Source: JAVBKX01 sp031553835 (GTDB lineage: Bacteria; Bacteroidota; Bacteroidia; Bacteroidales; Azobacteroidaceae). Taken from it: DNA of 64,000 nt. The notes beneath the pieces were generated by a model, which was not told where the DNA came from, did not search any database, and was given only the letters and a program-made list of their open reading frames with translations. Positions within the stretch are counted from its first letter, which is position 1; every line of letters begins with the position of its first letter. The stretch lies in the NCBI GenBank assembly GCA_031553835.1, contig JAVBKX010000007.1:98272-162271 (forward strand), written 5' to 3'. The position numbers were made by a program, and so were the translations under genes. This document shows positions 8,057 to 16,254 of this stretch, one piece after another.

Positions 8057-8061
8057 AAAAG

Positions 8062-8145
8062 TACCCAGAGCCGGGATCGAACCGGCATGGAAGTGAATCC
8101 ACTGGTGTTTGAGACCAGCGCGTCTACCGATTCCGCCATCTGGGC
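8062..8145 (-). tRNA. tRNA-Leu (anticodon CAA)
   Basis: Read on the minus strand, 84 nt fold into a class II tRNA: acceptor arm GCCCAGA/TCTGGGT, a D-arm with GGCGGAATCGGTAGACGC, an anticodon arm CTGGT-CTCAAAC-ACCAG giving anticodon CAA, a variable arm, and the T-arm GCCGG-TTCGATC-CCGGC. The discriminator base is A. The 3' CCA is not encoded (A is followed by C, then T), which is usual in this phylum. A TACTTTTG promoter element sits about 18 bases upstream. tRNA 3' ends are common insertion points for integrative elements, relevant to the accessory DNA on its 3' side. Confidence 0.95.
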
Positions 8146-8163
8146 TTGTCGTAAAGACGGATG

Positions 8164-8171
8164 CAAAAGTA
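8164..8171 (-). promoter_or_regulatory. Promoter -7 element of tRNA-Leu (TACTTTTG)
   Basis: Exact TAnnTTTG on the minus strand 18 bases upstream of the first tRNA base, the right distance for a tRNA promoter with a short leader. Confidence 0.55.
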
Positions 8172-8204
8172 CGAATAGTTTTTTAATTCTCAAATTTTTC
8201 TGTG

Positions 8205-8212
8205 TACTTTTG
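8205..8212 (+). promoter_or_regulatory. Promoter -7 element TACTTTTG
   Basis: Exact TAnnTTTG 30 bases before the start codon of the small barrel protein gene, back to back with the tRNA-Leu promoter. Confidence 0.5.
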
Positions 8213-8242
8213 TTCTGGTTTTTAAAGATAGCATGACATTTT

Positions 8243-8752
8243 ATGAAAATAAAAATTAGTTTTTTCATTATTCTCATTTCCATGTTTAATATGGTAAGTA
8301 TGCAAGCGCAAGAACATCATCATGTGCATGCTGAGAACGAAATAGGGCTAAGTGGAGGAGCCGTTTACACTTTTGAACACAATGAATGGGGGGCAGGCAT
8401 TCACATGCATTATTTCCGTATGTTGAGTGCACATAGCAAATGGTCGTTAGGAGTTGAATTGGAAAGCGTTTGGGCAGATGGCAATCACTTTACTGTCGGA
8501 GCCGGCGTAAAATATGAAATCATTGACCGCTTGAGCATCGGCCTATTGCCGGGAATTTCTTTTTTTCAACATAATGATACCCATCCCGGACCCGATAATA
8601 CAGACTATAAATCTCAATTTTCCCTGCATACAGAAGTTGTATATGATTTATTTCACTGGGAACACTTCCATTTGGGGCCTGCTGTCGATTATTCATGGAC
8701 AGCACATGATGCACATTTTGCTATCGGCATTCATGGGGCGTATTGTTTTTAA
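8243..8752 (+). CDS. Small secreted His-rich beta-barrel-like protein
   Basis: 169 residues with a clear signal peptide (cleavage after about residue 22, MVSMQAQ). The mature part is made of alternating hydrophobic/aromatic strands (GAGIHMHYFRML, KWSLGVELESVW, HFTVGAGVKYEI, HFLGPAVDYSW pattern) ending in a terminal Phe, the signature of a small outer-membrane beta-barrel. It is unusually rich in His, with EHHHVHAE right at the mature N-terminus, which hints at metal binding, but this is inference. It has its own promoter and is not part of the parC operon. Confidence 0.65.
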   Translation: MKIKISFFIILISMFNMVSMQAQEHHHVHAENEIGLSGGAVYTFEHNEWGAGIHMHYFRMLSAHSKWSLGVELESVWADGNHFTVGAGVKYEIIDRLSIGLLPGISFFQHNDTHPGPDNTDYKSQFSLHTEVVYDLFHWEHFHLGPAVDYSWTAHDAHFAIGIHGAYCF

Positions 8753-8782
8753 CAGAGCGAAATAAATTCCGATAATTTTTCA

Positions 8783-8790
8783 TACATTTG
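8783..8790 (+). promoter_or_regulatory. Promoter -7 element TACATTTG of parC
   Basis: Exact TAnnTTTG 38 bases before the parC start codon. Confidence 0.5.
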
Positions 8791-8828
8791 TGTTTTCTAA
8801 AAAAATAAAGTCCAATTGAGAAATCGAT

Positions 8829-11564
8829 ATGAGCAAAGACGATTTGACTGAAAATGAACCATTAGAGGAATTCAACAACGCATCGGAAGAACAAGACGCA
8901 ACCAGCGAAAATCAAACAGAAGAACCGCTTTCTTCCGAAGAACATTCCGAATATAAAGTTCCCGGGAGCACCAACGGCGTAGTCAGCTACCACCTTTCCG
9001 GAATGTACCAGAATTGGTTTTTGGATTATGCTTCGTATGTGATCCTCGAACGCGCGGTACCACATATCAACGATGGGTTGAAACCGGTGCAACGACGCAT
9101 CCTGCACACTATGCGCCGGATGGAAGATGGCCGTTACAACAAAGTCGCCAATGTGGTCGGCGAAACAATGAAATTTCACCCGCATGGAGATGCTTCCATC
9201 GGCGACGCATTGGTTCAGTTGGGACAAAAAGATTTGCTGATCGATTGTCAGGGAAACTGGGGAAATATTCTTACCGGAGATGGCGCGGCGGCTTCCCGTT
9301 ATATTGAAGCCCGCCTGACCAAATTTGCCTTGGATGTAGTATTCAACCCCAAAACTACGGAATGGAAATTGTCGTACGATGGACGGAACAAAGAGCCGGT
9401 CACACTACCTGTTAAATTTCCATTGCTGCTGATGCAAGGAGTAGAGGGAATTGCAGTCGGACTTTCGTCTAAAATATTACCTCACAATTTCAACGAATTG
9501 CTCGAGGCCTCCATCGCCCACCTGCAAGGAGATGATTTTGAATTATATCCTGATTTTCAAACCGGAGGTTATATTGATGTCGGAAAATACAACGACGGCG
9601 AACGGGGCGGTTCGGTAAAAATTCGCGCCAAAATCACCAAACTCGACAATAAAACGTTGGCAATTACGGAAATTCCTTTCGGAAAAACTACTTCCACATT
9701 AGTAGAATCCATCCTGAAAGCCAATGACCGGGGTAAAATCAAAATCCGGAAAGTCGATGACATGACAGCCAAAGACGCCGAAATCCTGATTCACCTGGCG
9801 CCAGGCGTTTCTTCCGACAAAACCATTGATGCCCTGTACGCTTTCACCGACTGTGAAGTGAGTATTTCGCCTAATTGTTGCGTGATTATGGACAACAAGC
9901 CCCATTTCATGAAAGTTTCTGATGTATTGCGTCACAGTGCCGACAATACACTGCAACTCCTCAAATCCGAATTGGAAATCCAAAAGGGCGAATTGGAAGA
10001 AAATTTGCTTTTTGCTTCTTTAGAAAAAATATTTATCGAAGAACGGATTTATAAAGATAAAGAATTTGAGAATGCTAAAAGCATGGATGAGGCGATATTA
10101 CACATCGACAAACGTCTTGAACCGTTCAAACCGCAATTTATCCGTGAAATTACGCGCGATGATATTCTCCGCTTAATGGAAATCAAAATGGGACGCATTC
10201 TCAAATTCAATAAAGAAAAAGCGGATGAATTAATCGCCCAATACAAATCCCAAATTGAAGAAATTATTCATCATTTGGCCAATATCGTGCAATATACCAT
10301 CGATTGGTTTACAAAATTGAAAGATAAATACGGAAAAAATTATCCCCGGAAAACCGAACTCCGCAGTTTTGACACCATCGAAGCCGCCAAAGTGGTCGAA
10401 GCCAATGAAAAACTCTACATCAACCGCGCCGAAGGTTTTATCGGTTACGGATTGAAAAAAGACGAATACATTTGCAATTGCTCCGATATCGACGATGTCA
10501 TTATTTTCTTTAAAGATGGAAAATATAAAGTAGTCAAAATTTCGGAAAAAATGTTCGTCGGGAAAAATGTTCTGTACCTCAACGTTTTCAAACGAAACGA
10601 CAACCGAACCATTTACAATGTAGTATATCGCGATGGAAAAATGGGCGCTCATTATGTCAAACGCTTCGCAGTAACCGGCATTACCCGCGATAAAGAATAT
10701 GATGTAACTCAGGGCGGACCCGGTAGCCGCATCGTTTATTTCTCTGCCAATCCCAACGGAGAAGCAGAAACAATTAAAATCATCCTGAAACCTAAACCGC
10801 GGCAAAAGTTGCTTGTATTTGACAAAAATTTCAGCGACATCGCCATCAAAGGACGCCAATCAATGGGAAATGTCCTGACAAAAGCCGAAGTACACAAAAT
10901 TTCCCTGAAACAGAAAGGCGGTTCTACTTTAGGAGGACGCAAAGTTTGGTTCGATCACGATGTATTGCGCCTCAATTACGATGGACGCGGAGAATTTTTA
11001 GGAGAATTTTTTGCCGACGATTTAATTTTGGTCATCAATCAAAACGGAGATTTTTACACCACCAATTTTGATTCCGGCAACCATTACGACAACAATATCA
11101 AAGTTATTGAAAAATTCAATCCCAACAAAATCTGGTCGGCAGCGCTTTATGATGCTGATCAACAAGGAAGTCCTTACCTGAAACGATTTGCCTTGGAAGC
11201 CGGCAATAAAAAACAAAATATGTTGGGAGAAAATCCGGATTCCCGCTTAATCCTGTTATCCGACCAGGTATATCCCCGGATCGAAGTAAAATTCGGAGGA
11301 GGAAACAGTTTCCGCGAACCATTGGAAATCGATGTGGAAACTTTTATCGGAATCAAAAGCTTCAAAGCCAAAGGCAAACGGATCACGACTTATGAAGTGG
11401 AAACCATCAATGAATTGGAGCCCTTGCGTTTTCCGGAACCAGAACCGGAAGAGGCCATTCAGGATGTTGATATAGAACCGGAAGATGACGATCAAACTCC
11501 TTCCGATATTTTGGATGAAATCATTGGCCAGCAAAAATTGAATTTTGATGAAGATGACACATAA
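8829..11564 (+). CDS. parC: DNA topoisomerase IV subunit A
   Basis: The 911-residue protein contains the type IIA topoisomerase breakage-reunion core: NDGLKPVQRRILHTM (about residues 81-95), MKFHPHGDASIGDALV, and the catalytic tyrosine Tyr158 in AAASRYIEARL, which forms the covalent DNA link. The sequence around the core (LDYASYVILERAVPHI) is the Bacteroidota ParC rather than GyrA version, and the GyrA-box QRRGGKG is not seen. Residues 1-45 are an acidic extension, and the C-terminal beta-pinwheel region is followed by an acidic tail. It decatenates chromosomes together with ParE, whose gene is not in this window. The downstream gene starts inside its last codons. Confidence 0.95.
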   Translation: MSKDDLTENEPLEEFNNASEEQDATSENQTEEPLSSEEHSEYKVPGSTNGVVSYHLSGMYQNWFLDYASYVILERAVPHINDGLKPVQRRILHTMRRMEDGRYNKVANVVGETMKFHPHGDASIGDALVQLGQKDLLIDCQGNWGNILTGDGAAASRYIEARLTKFALDVVFNPKTTEWKLSYDGRNKEPVTLPVKFPLLLMQGVEGIAVGLSSKILPHNFNELLEASIAHLQGDDFELYPDFQTGGYIDVGKYNDGERGGSVKIRAKITKLDNKTLAITEIPFGKTTSTLVESILKANDRGKIKIRKVDDMTAKDAEILIHLAPGVSSDKTIDALYAFTDCEVSISPNCCVIMDNKPHFMKVSDVLRHSADNTLQLLKSELEIQKGELEENLLFASLEKIFIEERIYKDKEFENAKSMDEAILHIDKRLEPFKPQFIREITRDDILRLMEIKMGRILKFNKEKADELIAQYKSQIEEIIHHLANIVQYTIDWFTKLKDKYGKNYPRKTELRSFDTIEAAKVVEANEKLYINRAEGFIGYGLKKDEYICNCSDIDDVIIFFKDGKYKVVKISEKMFVGKNVLYLNVFKRNDNRTIYNVVYRDGKMGAHYVKRFAVTGITRDKEYDVTQGGPGSRIVYFSANPNGEAETIKIILKPKPRQKLLVFDKNFSDIAIKGRQSMGNVLTKAEVHKISLKQKGGSTLGGRKVWFDHDVLRLNYDGRGEFLGEFFADDLILVINQNGDFYTTNFDSGNHYDNNIKVIEKFNPNKIWSAALYDADQQGSPYLKRFALEAGNKKQNMLGENPDSRLILLSDQVYPRIEVKFGGGNSFREPLEIDVETFIGIKSFKAKGKRITTYEVETINELEPLRFPEPEPEEAIQDVDIEPEDDDQTPSDILDEIIGQQKLNFDEDDT

Positions 11565-12486
11565 GACAAATAAACAACACCCCGTACCCTGCACCCTGCA
11601 CCTCGTACCCTGCACCCCGTACCCCGTACCCCGTACCCCGTACCCTGGCGTACTCTTGTCGTTCTGTTTGTTTATCCTGTTGTCTCTACCCGTTTACGCA
11701 CAAAATACTGACACTGAATTCCCCGTTAACCTGGTTTACCAATCCTCGATGGTGGGCATTGGAGGCGCTTCTGTCTATGACACCTATTTATCTCCGCAAA
11801 CATATACCGGAACCACTATCGGTTTACTGTACGAGCAAATCAAAATGACTGGTTTGATGAACGGACGCATTTCATCCCAACATTTATTCAACCTGGATAT
11901 CGCCAGCGTTATGAATCCTCCGGGCACCAACGTGGAATATACAGCATTTGCCGAATATGGTTATGCCATGCATTACCGGTTTGAGCCGGCGCCACATTTT
12001 CAGCTTTTTACCGGCGCTCAAATAAACGGTTTGCTGGGAGGAATTTACAATCTCCGCAACGGAAACAATCCCGCCACCATGAAAGCCAATATCAATGTAG
12101 GATTGTCGGCCATCGCCGCCTACCGCTTGCAAATCAAAGAACAACCCTTAAAAATCCGGTTTCAACTCAATATGCCTGTTGCCGGCGTATTGTATTCGTT
12201 ACATTACGGCCAATCGTATTATGAAGTTTCATTAGGGGATGATGACAATTTATTTCACTTTGCCTCTTTTCATAATCAGTTAATAATGCGGAATCTGGTT
12301 ACCGTTGAACTTCCTTTCAAACGAACCATTCTTCGGTTAACATACATGAATTCCCTTTACGAAACCGATGTGAATGACATTCAAACCAAATTATATTCCA
12401 ATTCATTTTTCATTGGATTAGCAAAAAATTTCTATACTATTCCGGGAAGAAAAACATCCTCCAAATACCACAGTGTTTATGAATAA
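11548..12486 (+). CDS. DUF3316-like outer-membrane protein with repeat-encoded N-terminal extension
   Basis: About 312 residues. Possible ATGs at 11548 and 11554 lie within the end of parC, so translation is coupled. A Pro/Cys-rich stretch of about 24 residues (HPVPCTLHLVPCTPYPVPRT...) encoded by ten 7-bp repeats comes before a normal signal peptide (LLSFCLFILLSLPVYAQ). The mature protein has beta-barrel-like strands (NLVYQSSMVGIGGASVYDTY, LFTGAQINGLLGG, ITLRLTYMNSLY type) fitting the DUF3316 family. Each repeat is 7 bp, so gain or loss of one shifts the frame and would separate the start codons from the signal peptide. A TTG further in could be the ancestral start. The following gene overlaps its stop. 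Confidence 0.7.
   Translation: MKMTHKTNKQHPVPCTLHLVPCTPYPVPRTPYPGVLLSFCLFILLSLPVYAQNTDTEFPVNLVYQSSMVGIGGASVYDTYLSPQTYTGTTIGLLYEQIKMTGLMNGRISSQHLFNLDIASVMNPPGTNVEYTAFAEYGYAMHYRFEPAPHFQLFTGAQINGLLGGIYNLRNGNNPATMKANINVGLSAIAAYRLQIKEQPLKIRFQLNMPVAGVLYSLHYGQSYYEVSLGDDDNLFHFASFHNQLIMRNLVTVELPFKRTILRLTYMNSLYETDVNDIQTKLYSNSFFIGLAKNFYTIPGRKTSSKYHSVYE
11579..11648 (+). repeat. Heptamer tandem array, ten 7-bp units (ACCCYGY)
   Basis: Ten consecutive 7-base units of the form ACCC(C/T)G(T/C): ACCCCGT, ACCCTGC twice, ACCTCGT, ACCCTGC, then ACCCCGT four times and ACCCTGG. Four adjacent units are identical. The array is inside the reading frame of the DUF3316-like gene, before its signal peptide. It is a good substrate for slipped-strand mispairing. 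Confidence 0.9.
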
Positions 12487-13495
12487 AAACCGTTTCATAT
12501 TTTCGTTAATACTTCTTGCATTTACCGTTGCAGCATGCGTTGATGTAGAACCTTACGACAATTCCCAGCGCGGCAATTTTGAAGCATTATGGAAAATAAT
12601 GGACGAACATTATTGCTTTTTCGAATATAAAAATATCGACTGGGAACAAATCCACACCCAATATGCCGCAAAAATCAGCGAAAACATGAGCGATGTCGCC
12701 TTATTTGACACGTTAAGCCTTATGTTGCAGGAATTAGAAGACGGCCATGTCAATCTGTATTCCTCCTGGGATATCGGACGATATTGGAAATGGTACGAAG
12801 ATTATCCAACTAATTTTGATACCGACCTGATTTATAATCCGAATTATTTAGGAACAAACTACCGGATTGCCGGTAGCGCCCGCTGCACTATGTTGAAGGA
12901 TAGCATTGGATATATGTACTATGGCGATTTTTCGGGTTCTTTAAGCGAAAACAATCTGGATTATATTTTTGCCGGATTTGCAAAATGTCCCGGAATCATT
13001 ATCGATGTAAGAAATAACGGTGGAGGATACCTTTCCATTTCAGAATCATTGGCCTCGCGTCTTACCAACGAAAAAATATTAGTCGGTTATATACAGCACA
13101 AAACGGGTAAAGGGCACAATGATTTTTCAACGCCCTATCCAAAATATATCGAGCCTTCAGAACGTATTCGTTATTTAAAACCGATCGTTGTACTTACCAA
13201 TCGAAAATGTTTCAGCGCCACCAACGATTTTGTAAACGCTGTGCGCATGTTTCCGAATGTCACCATTTTAGGAGACCGAACGGGCGGTGGTGGCGGACTT
13301 CCTTTTTCTTCCGAATTACCCAATGGCTGGGCTGTACGTTTCTCGGCCTGCCCTTCATTTGATGCCAATAAAGAACAGATTGAATTCGGTATTGATCCGG
13401 ATATTCATGTCGATTTATTGCCGGATGATGCAGCCAATGGTTATGATACGTTGATTGAAGCAGCTCGTGAACTTTTAAAGAAAAATGCACAATAA
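12479..13495 (+). CDS. S41 family (C-terminal processing type) peptidase lipoprotein
   Basis: The ATG at 12479 overlaps the stop of the preceding gene; an in-frame GTG 6 bases earlier is less likely. A lipobox (FTVAAC, Cys20) marks it as a lipoprotein. The N-terminal helical part (FEALWKIMDEHYCFFEYKNI, residues about 35-55) and LQELEDGHVNLYS are typical of tricorn/S41 proteases. The catalytic region has GIIIDVRNNGGGYLSISESLASR and NRKCFSATNDFVNAVR with the presumed nucleophile Ser in FSAT, then GDRTGGGGGLPFS. It would degrade or process proteins in the envelope. No PDZ domain is obvious, as in many short Bacteroidota members. It is co-transcribed with the DUF3316-like gene. Confidence 0.85.
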   Translation: MNKNRFIFSLILLAFTVAACVDVEPYDNSQRGNFEALWKIMDEHYCFFEYKNIDWEQIHTQYAAKISENMSDVALFDTLSLMLQELEDGHVNLYSSWDIGRYWKWYEDYPTNFDTDLIYNPNYLGTNYRIAGSARCTMLKDSIGYMYYGDFSGSLSENNLDYIFAGFAKCPGIIIDVRNNGGGYLSISESLASRLTNEKILVGYIQHKTGKGHNDFSTPYPKYIEPSERIRYLKPIVVLTNRKCFSATNDFVNAVRMFPNVTILGDRTGGGGGLPFSSELPNGWAVRFSACPSFDANKEQIEFGIDPDIHVDLLPDDAANGYDTLIEAARELLKKNAQ

Positions 13496-13535
13496 TATTG
13501 GTGCCCTTCATTTTTTTAATTTGAACCATAATGTT

Positions 13536-13543
13536 TATATTTG
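13536..13543 (+). promoter_or_regulatory. Promoter -7 element TATATTTG upstream of the structured leader
   Basis: Exact TAnnTTTG. A transcript from here would carry the structured RNA (13605-13774) in a leader of about 285 nt before the BspA-like gene. Confidence 0.5.
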
Positions 13544-13604
13544 CAAATTCAACAACTAAATAAAAACGAAAAGAAACAGAAAAATTTTTGATTTAACATA
13601 TTAG

Positions 13605-13774
13605 AAAAAGCGTTAGCTTTTATTCTTGTGCTCGAAAACTTAGGAAATTTTCAATGTACATCAGGAGTAGAAAGTCGGCGCTCACGTCGTTTATACCGGC
13701 GTGGGCTACTTCTATTTGATGTACAGGTATCCTAAGACCTCGAGCGCAAATAAAGTTAAAGTCCCACGCTTTTT
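13605..13774 (+). ncRNA. Structured RNA element in the leader of the BspA-like gene
   Basis: Six nested helices can be read directly: P0 AAAAAGCGT (13605-13613) with ACGCTTTTT (13766-13774); P1 GTGCTCGA (13628-13635) with TCGAGCGC (13740-13747, one G-U); P2 CTTAGGA (13639-13645) with TCCTAAG (13730-13736); P3 TGTACATCA (13655-13663) with TGATGTACA (13717-13725); P4 13664-13670 with 13706-13712; P5 CTCACGTCG (13681-13689) with CGGCGTGGG (13697-13705) around a 7-nt loop. A local hairpin AAAAGC-GTTA-GCTTTT at 13606-13621 competes with P0. The 3' strand of P0 ends in a T-run. It may be a cis-regulator (riboswitch-like or thermosensor-like) or a mobile structured repeat. I recall similar sequence before BspA-type genes in Bacteroidales but cannot confirm it. 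Confidence 0.65.
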
Positions 13775-13828
13775 TAGTTTAAATAACTTGCTCATAGGGA
13801 TTTTGAGTGCATAAATACAATTTTTATT

Positions 13829-16071
13829 ATGATTATGATTATGAAACGAAATGAGAAATTGAATGTAGCAATGTTTAGCGTATTGCTATTTGCCTTTTGT
13901 GCTTTTACTAATAATGTAATGGCCTGGCAAGGCAACGGAACATCTTCCGACCCTTGGCAGATTAAAGATGGAGGCGGCAATGGAGTTCGCGCGTATGTAT
14001 CAGGTTCTACTTTGCGCATAGACGGCAGTGGTAATATGGCTGATTTCTGGTCTTCTACCGAAGGTGAAGCGCCCTGGAACTATCAATACTATGACAATAG
14101 TTCTTCCATAACAACTGTTGTAATACAAGATGGCGTAACAAATATTGGAGACCGCGCCTTTCACGATTTAAAAAACTTGCAAAAAATAACTATTCCCTCT
14201 TCTGTTGCCAAAATCGGAAGACAAGCGTTTTATATGGAACATGTTCCAAACAATAATTTTCAATCTATAACCATTCCAAACAGTGTTACGGAAATAGAAG
14301 GTGAAGCATTTAAAAACTGTACTAATTTAAAAACCGTCACTATCGAAAATGGGCCTGTTGCATTAAACTTTAGTAGTTTTTACTATAATGGCAGTGAATA
14401 TCCGCGAGGTACTAAAACCGATTGGTTTTTTGGTTGTCCACTTCAAACATTGCATTTTGGAAGAACATTATCCTCTTCTTCTGGTAATCCATTTAGTGGT
14501 ACTTCAATACAAACCTTAACCATCGGGAATACAGTTACTTTACTTGGAAGTAAGGCTTTTGCTAATTGTACCGGATTAATAAATGTAACTTTGCAAGATG
14601 GAACACTTCCTCTATCGTTCAATCGCAGTTCTTACAAACCATTTTCAAACTGTCCCATAAAGACTTTTCATTGGGGCAGAAATTTAGTGGATTTCAGTTC
14701 GCCGGTAGCGGGGAACACTGCATTGACCTTAGTAACAATCGGCAACAGTGTTACTTCGGTCGGAAGTTACGCTTTTTCTGGTTGTACTGCTTTGACAAGT
14801 GTAGCCATCCCAGCAAGTATAAAAACAATAGAAAGCGGCATATTTTATCAATGCAGTAGTATAACAAGTTTTACTATTCCCAGTAGTGTGCTTCAATCGA
14901 AAGTTCGGCTTTTTATGGTACCGGACTAACAAAGATCATTATCCCAAATACGGTTACTTCAATTGGAAGTGGAGCTTTTTCCAATTGTACCGGATTGACA
15001 GATGTTACTTTGGCTGACGGAACAACTTCTTTATCGTTCAATCGTTATACCTATAAACCCTTTTCCAACTGTCCCATAAAGACTTTCCATTGGGGCAGAA
15101 ATTTAGTAGATTTTAGTTCGCCGGTTGCGGATAATAAAGTTTTGACTTCAGTTACGATTGGCAACTATGTTGCTTCAGTTGGAAGTTACGCTTTTTCCGG
15201 TTGTATGGGCTTGACAAGCATAAACATTCCAACAAGCATTACTACAATAGAAAGCGGTATGTTTTACCAATGCAGTGATTTAAAAAACATAACTATTCCG
15301 AGTAGCATTACCTCAATTGAAAGTGAAGCTTTTCGTTACTCGGGATTAACCAGCCTCAACATACCAAATAATGTTATTTCGATAGGAAGTGGGGCATTTG
15401 CTGATTGCACCGGATTAACAAATGTAACTTTGGCAGACGGAATAACTCCTTTATCGTTCAATCGTTATACCTATAAACCCTTTTCCAACTGCCCCATAAA
15501 AACTTTTCATTGGGGTAGAAATTTAGTGAATTACAGTTCACCAGTTGCAGGAAACAAAATTTTAACTTCGGTTACTATTGGCAACAATGTGACTTCAATT
15601 GGCAATTCTGATTTTTCTGGTTGTACAGGTCTGACGAATGTAACTATTCCGAGTAGTATTACTTCGATAGGTTCACAAGCATTTTATGGGTGCTATGGAT
15701 TAAAAGAAATCCACAGTAAAAATCCAAATCCGCCGACAGCAGGCTCTAACTGTTTTTATGATGTGTACAATACTTGTAAATTATATGTTCCGGGAGGCGC
15801 TGAAACCAAATACAAAGCTGCCGCCGAATGGAAAAAATTCTTTTCTATAACATCAGCAATCATCCCAATCAAAGCAGACAATATCGCCATTCAATCGTTG
15901 GTAAATGGTATCGCCATTGAAACGAAAGAACAAATGCCTGTATCGATTTATAATCTTTCCGGTCAGAAAATATATGAATCCGTTATTGCCGGAAATACAG
16001 AGATACAGTTAGGCAAAGGCATTTATATTGTAAGAGTAAATAATACAAGTGCAAAAGTAGTTGTACCTTAA
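13829..16071 (+). pseudogene. BspA-like leucine-rich repeat protein with T9SS sorting domain, frameshifted
   Basis: The first frame (13829-14929) has a signal peptide (LLFAFCAFTNNVMA) and LRR_5/BspA-type repeats (ITIPSSVAKIGRQAF, LTIGNTVTLLGSKAF). It ends early in LQSKVRLFMVPD. The same repeat pattern resumes one base off (SIESSAFYGTGLTKIIIPNT) and runs to 16071. A one-base deletion near 14890 explains it: the DNA repeat period is 420 bp between copies two and three but 419 between one and two. Joined, it encodes about 747 residues ending in a T9SS type A domain (NLSGQKIYESVI...GIYIVRV). Such proteins are surface adhesins. Start may be the third ATG (13841). Truncation would remove the sorting domain and secretion to the surface. 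A sequencing or assembly error is possible. Confidence 0.8.
14585..15700 (+). repeat. Internal 420-bp coding repeat of the BspA-like gene
   Basis: Nearly identical blocks begin at about 14585, 15004 and 15424, each encoding a leucine-rich block with the invariant stretch PFSNCPIKTFHWGRNLV. The third copy is partial. The 419/420-base spacing locates the frameshift in the first block. Such long direct repeats invite recombination and misassembly. Confidence 0.8.
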
Positions 16072-16115
16072 TAAGTGATACAAAGCAATAATATCCTTAA
16101 ACCAGGTTTCAATTG

Positions 16116-16135
16116 CCGTCAGTTTCAACTGACGG
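16116..16135. repeat. Small palindrome (hairpin) downstream of the BspA-like gene
   Basis: CCGTCAGTT and AACTGACGG flank a 2-base loop, a perfect 9-bp stem. It is the first of three palindromes in 130 bases. Confidence 0.6.
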
Positions 16136-16158
16136 ACAAAAGAATGACACTACATATC

Positions 16159-16202
16159 GGCTTTAGTCCAATAATTCTAAACAGTTGGGCTAAAGCCTTT
16201 TT
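16159..16202 (+). terminator. Intrinsic terminator of the BspA-like gene
   Basis: GGCTTTAGTCCAA (16159-16171) pairs with TTGGGCTAAAGCC (16185-16197) over 13 positions with one G-U pair, followed by five T. It lies 90 bases after the stop codon. Confidence 0.75.
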
Positions 16203-16225
16203 ATAAAAAAGGGATTTTTTCATAT

Positions 16226-16246
16226 CCGTTGGTTGAAAACCAACGG
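16226..16246. repeat. Small palindrome at the end of the rhuM remnant
   Basis: CCGTTGGTT and AACCAACGG form a perfect 9-bp stem with a 3-base loop. It resembles REP-type palindromes that are scattered in Bacteroidota genomes; on the minus strand it follows the rhuM remnant directly. Confidence 0.55.
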
Positions 16247-16254
16247 CAATTCAT

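Noticed and set aside
1..8061. Prophage
   Set aside because: No capsid, terminase, portal or tail genes are present; the genes fit an integrative island instead.
8829..11564. Assignment as gyrA
   Set aside because: The sequence around the active site (LDYASYVILERAVPHI) is the ParC type and the GyrA box is absent.
14585..15700. Regular repeats considered as a CRISPR array
   Set aside because: The 420-bp units are coding leucine-rich repeats; no short repeat-spacer pattern exists anywhere in the window.
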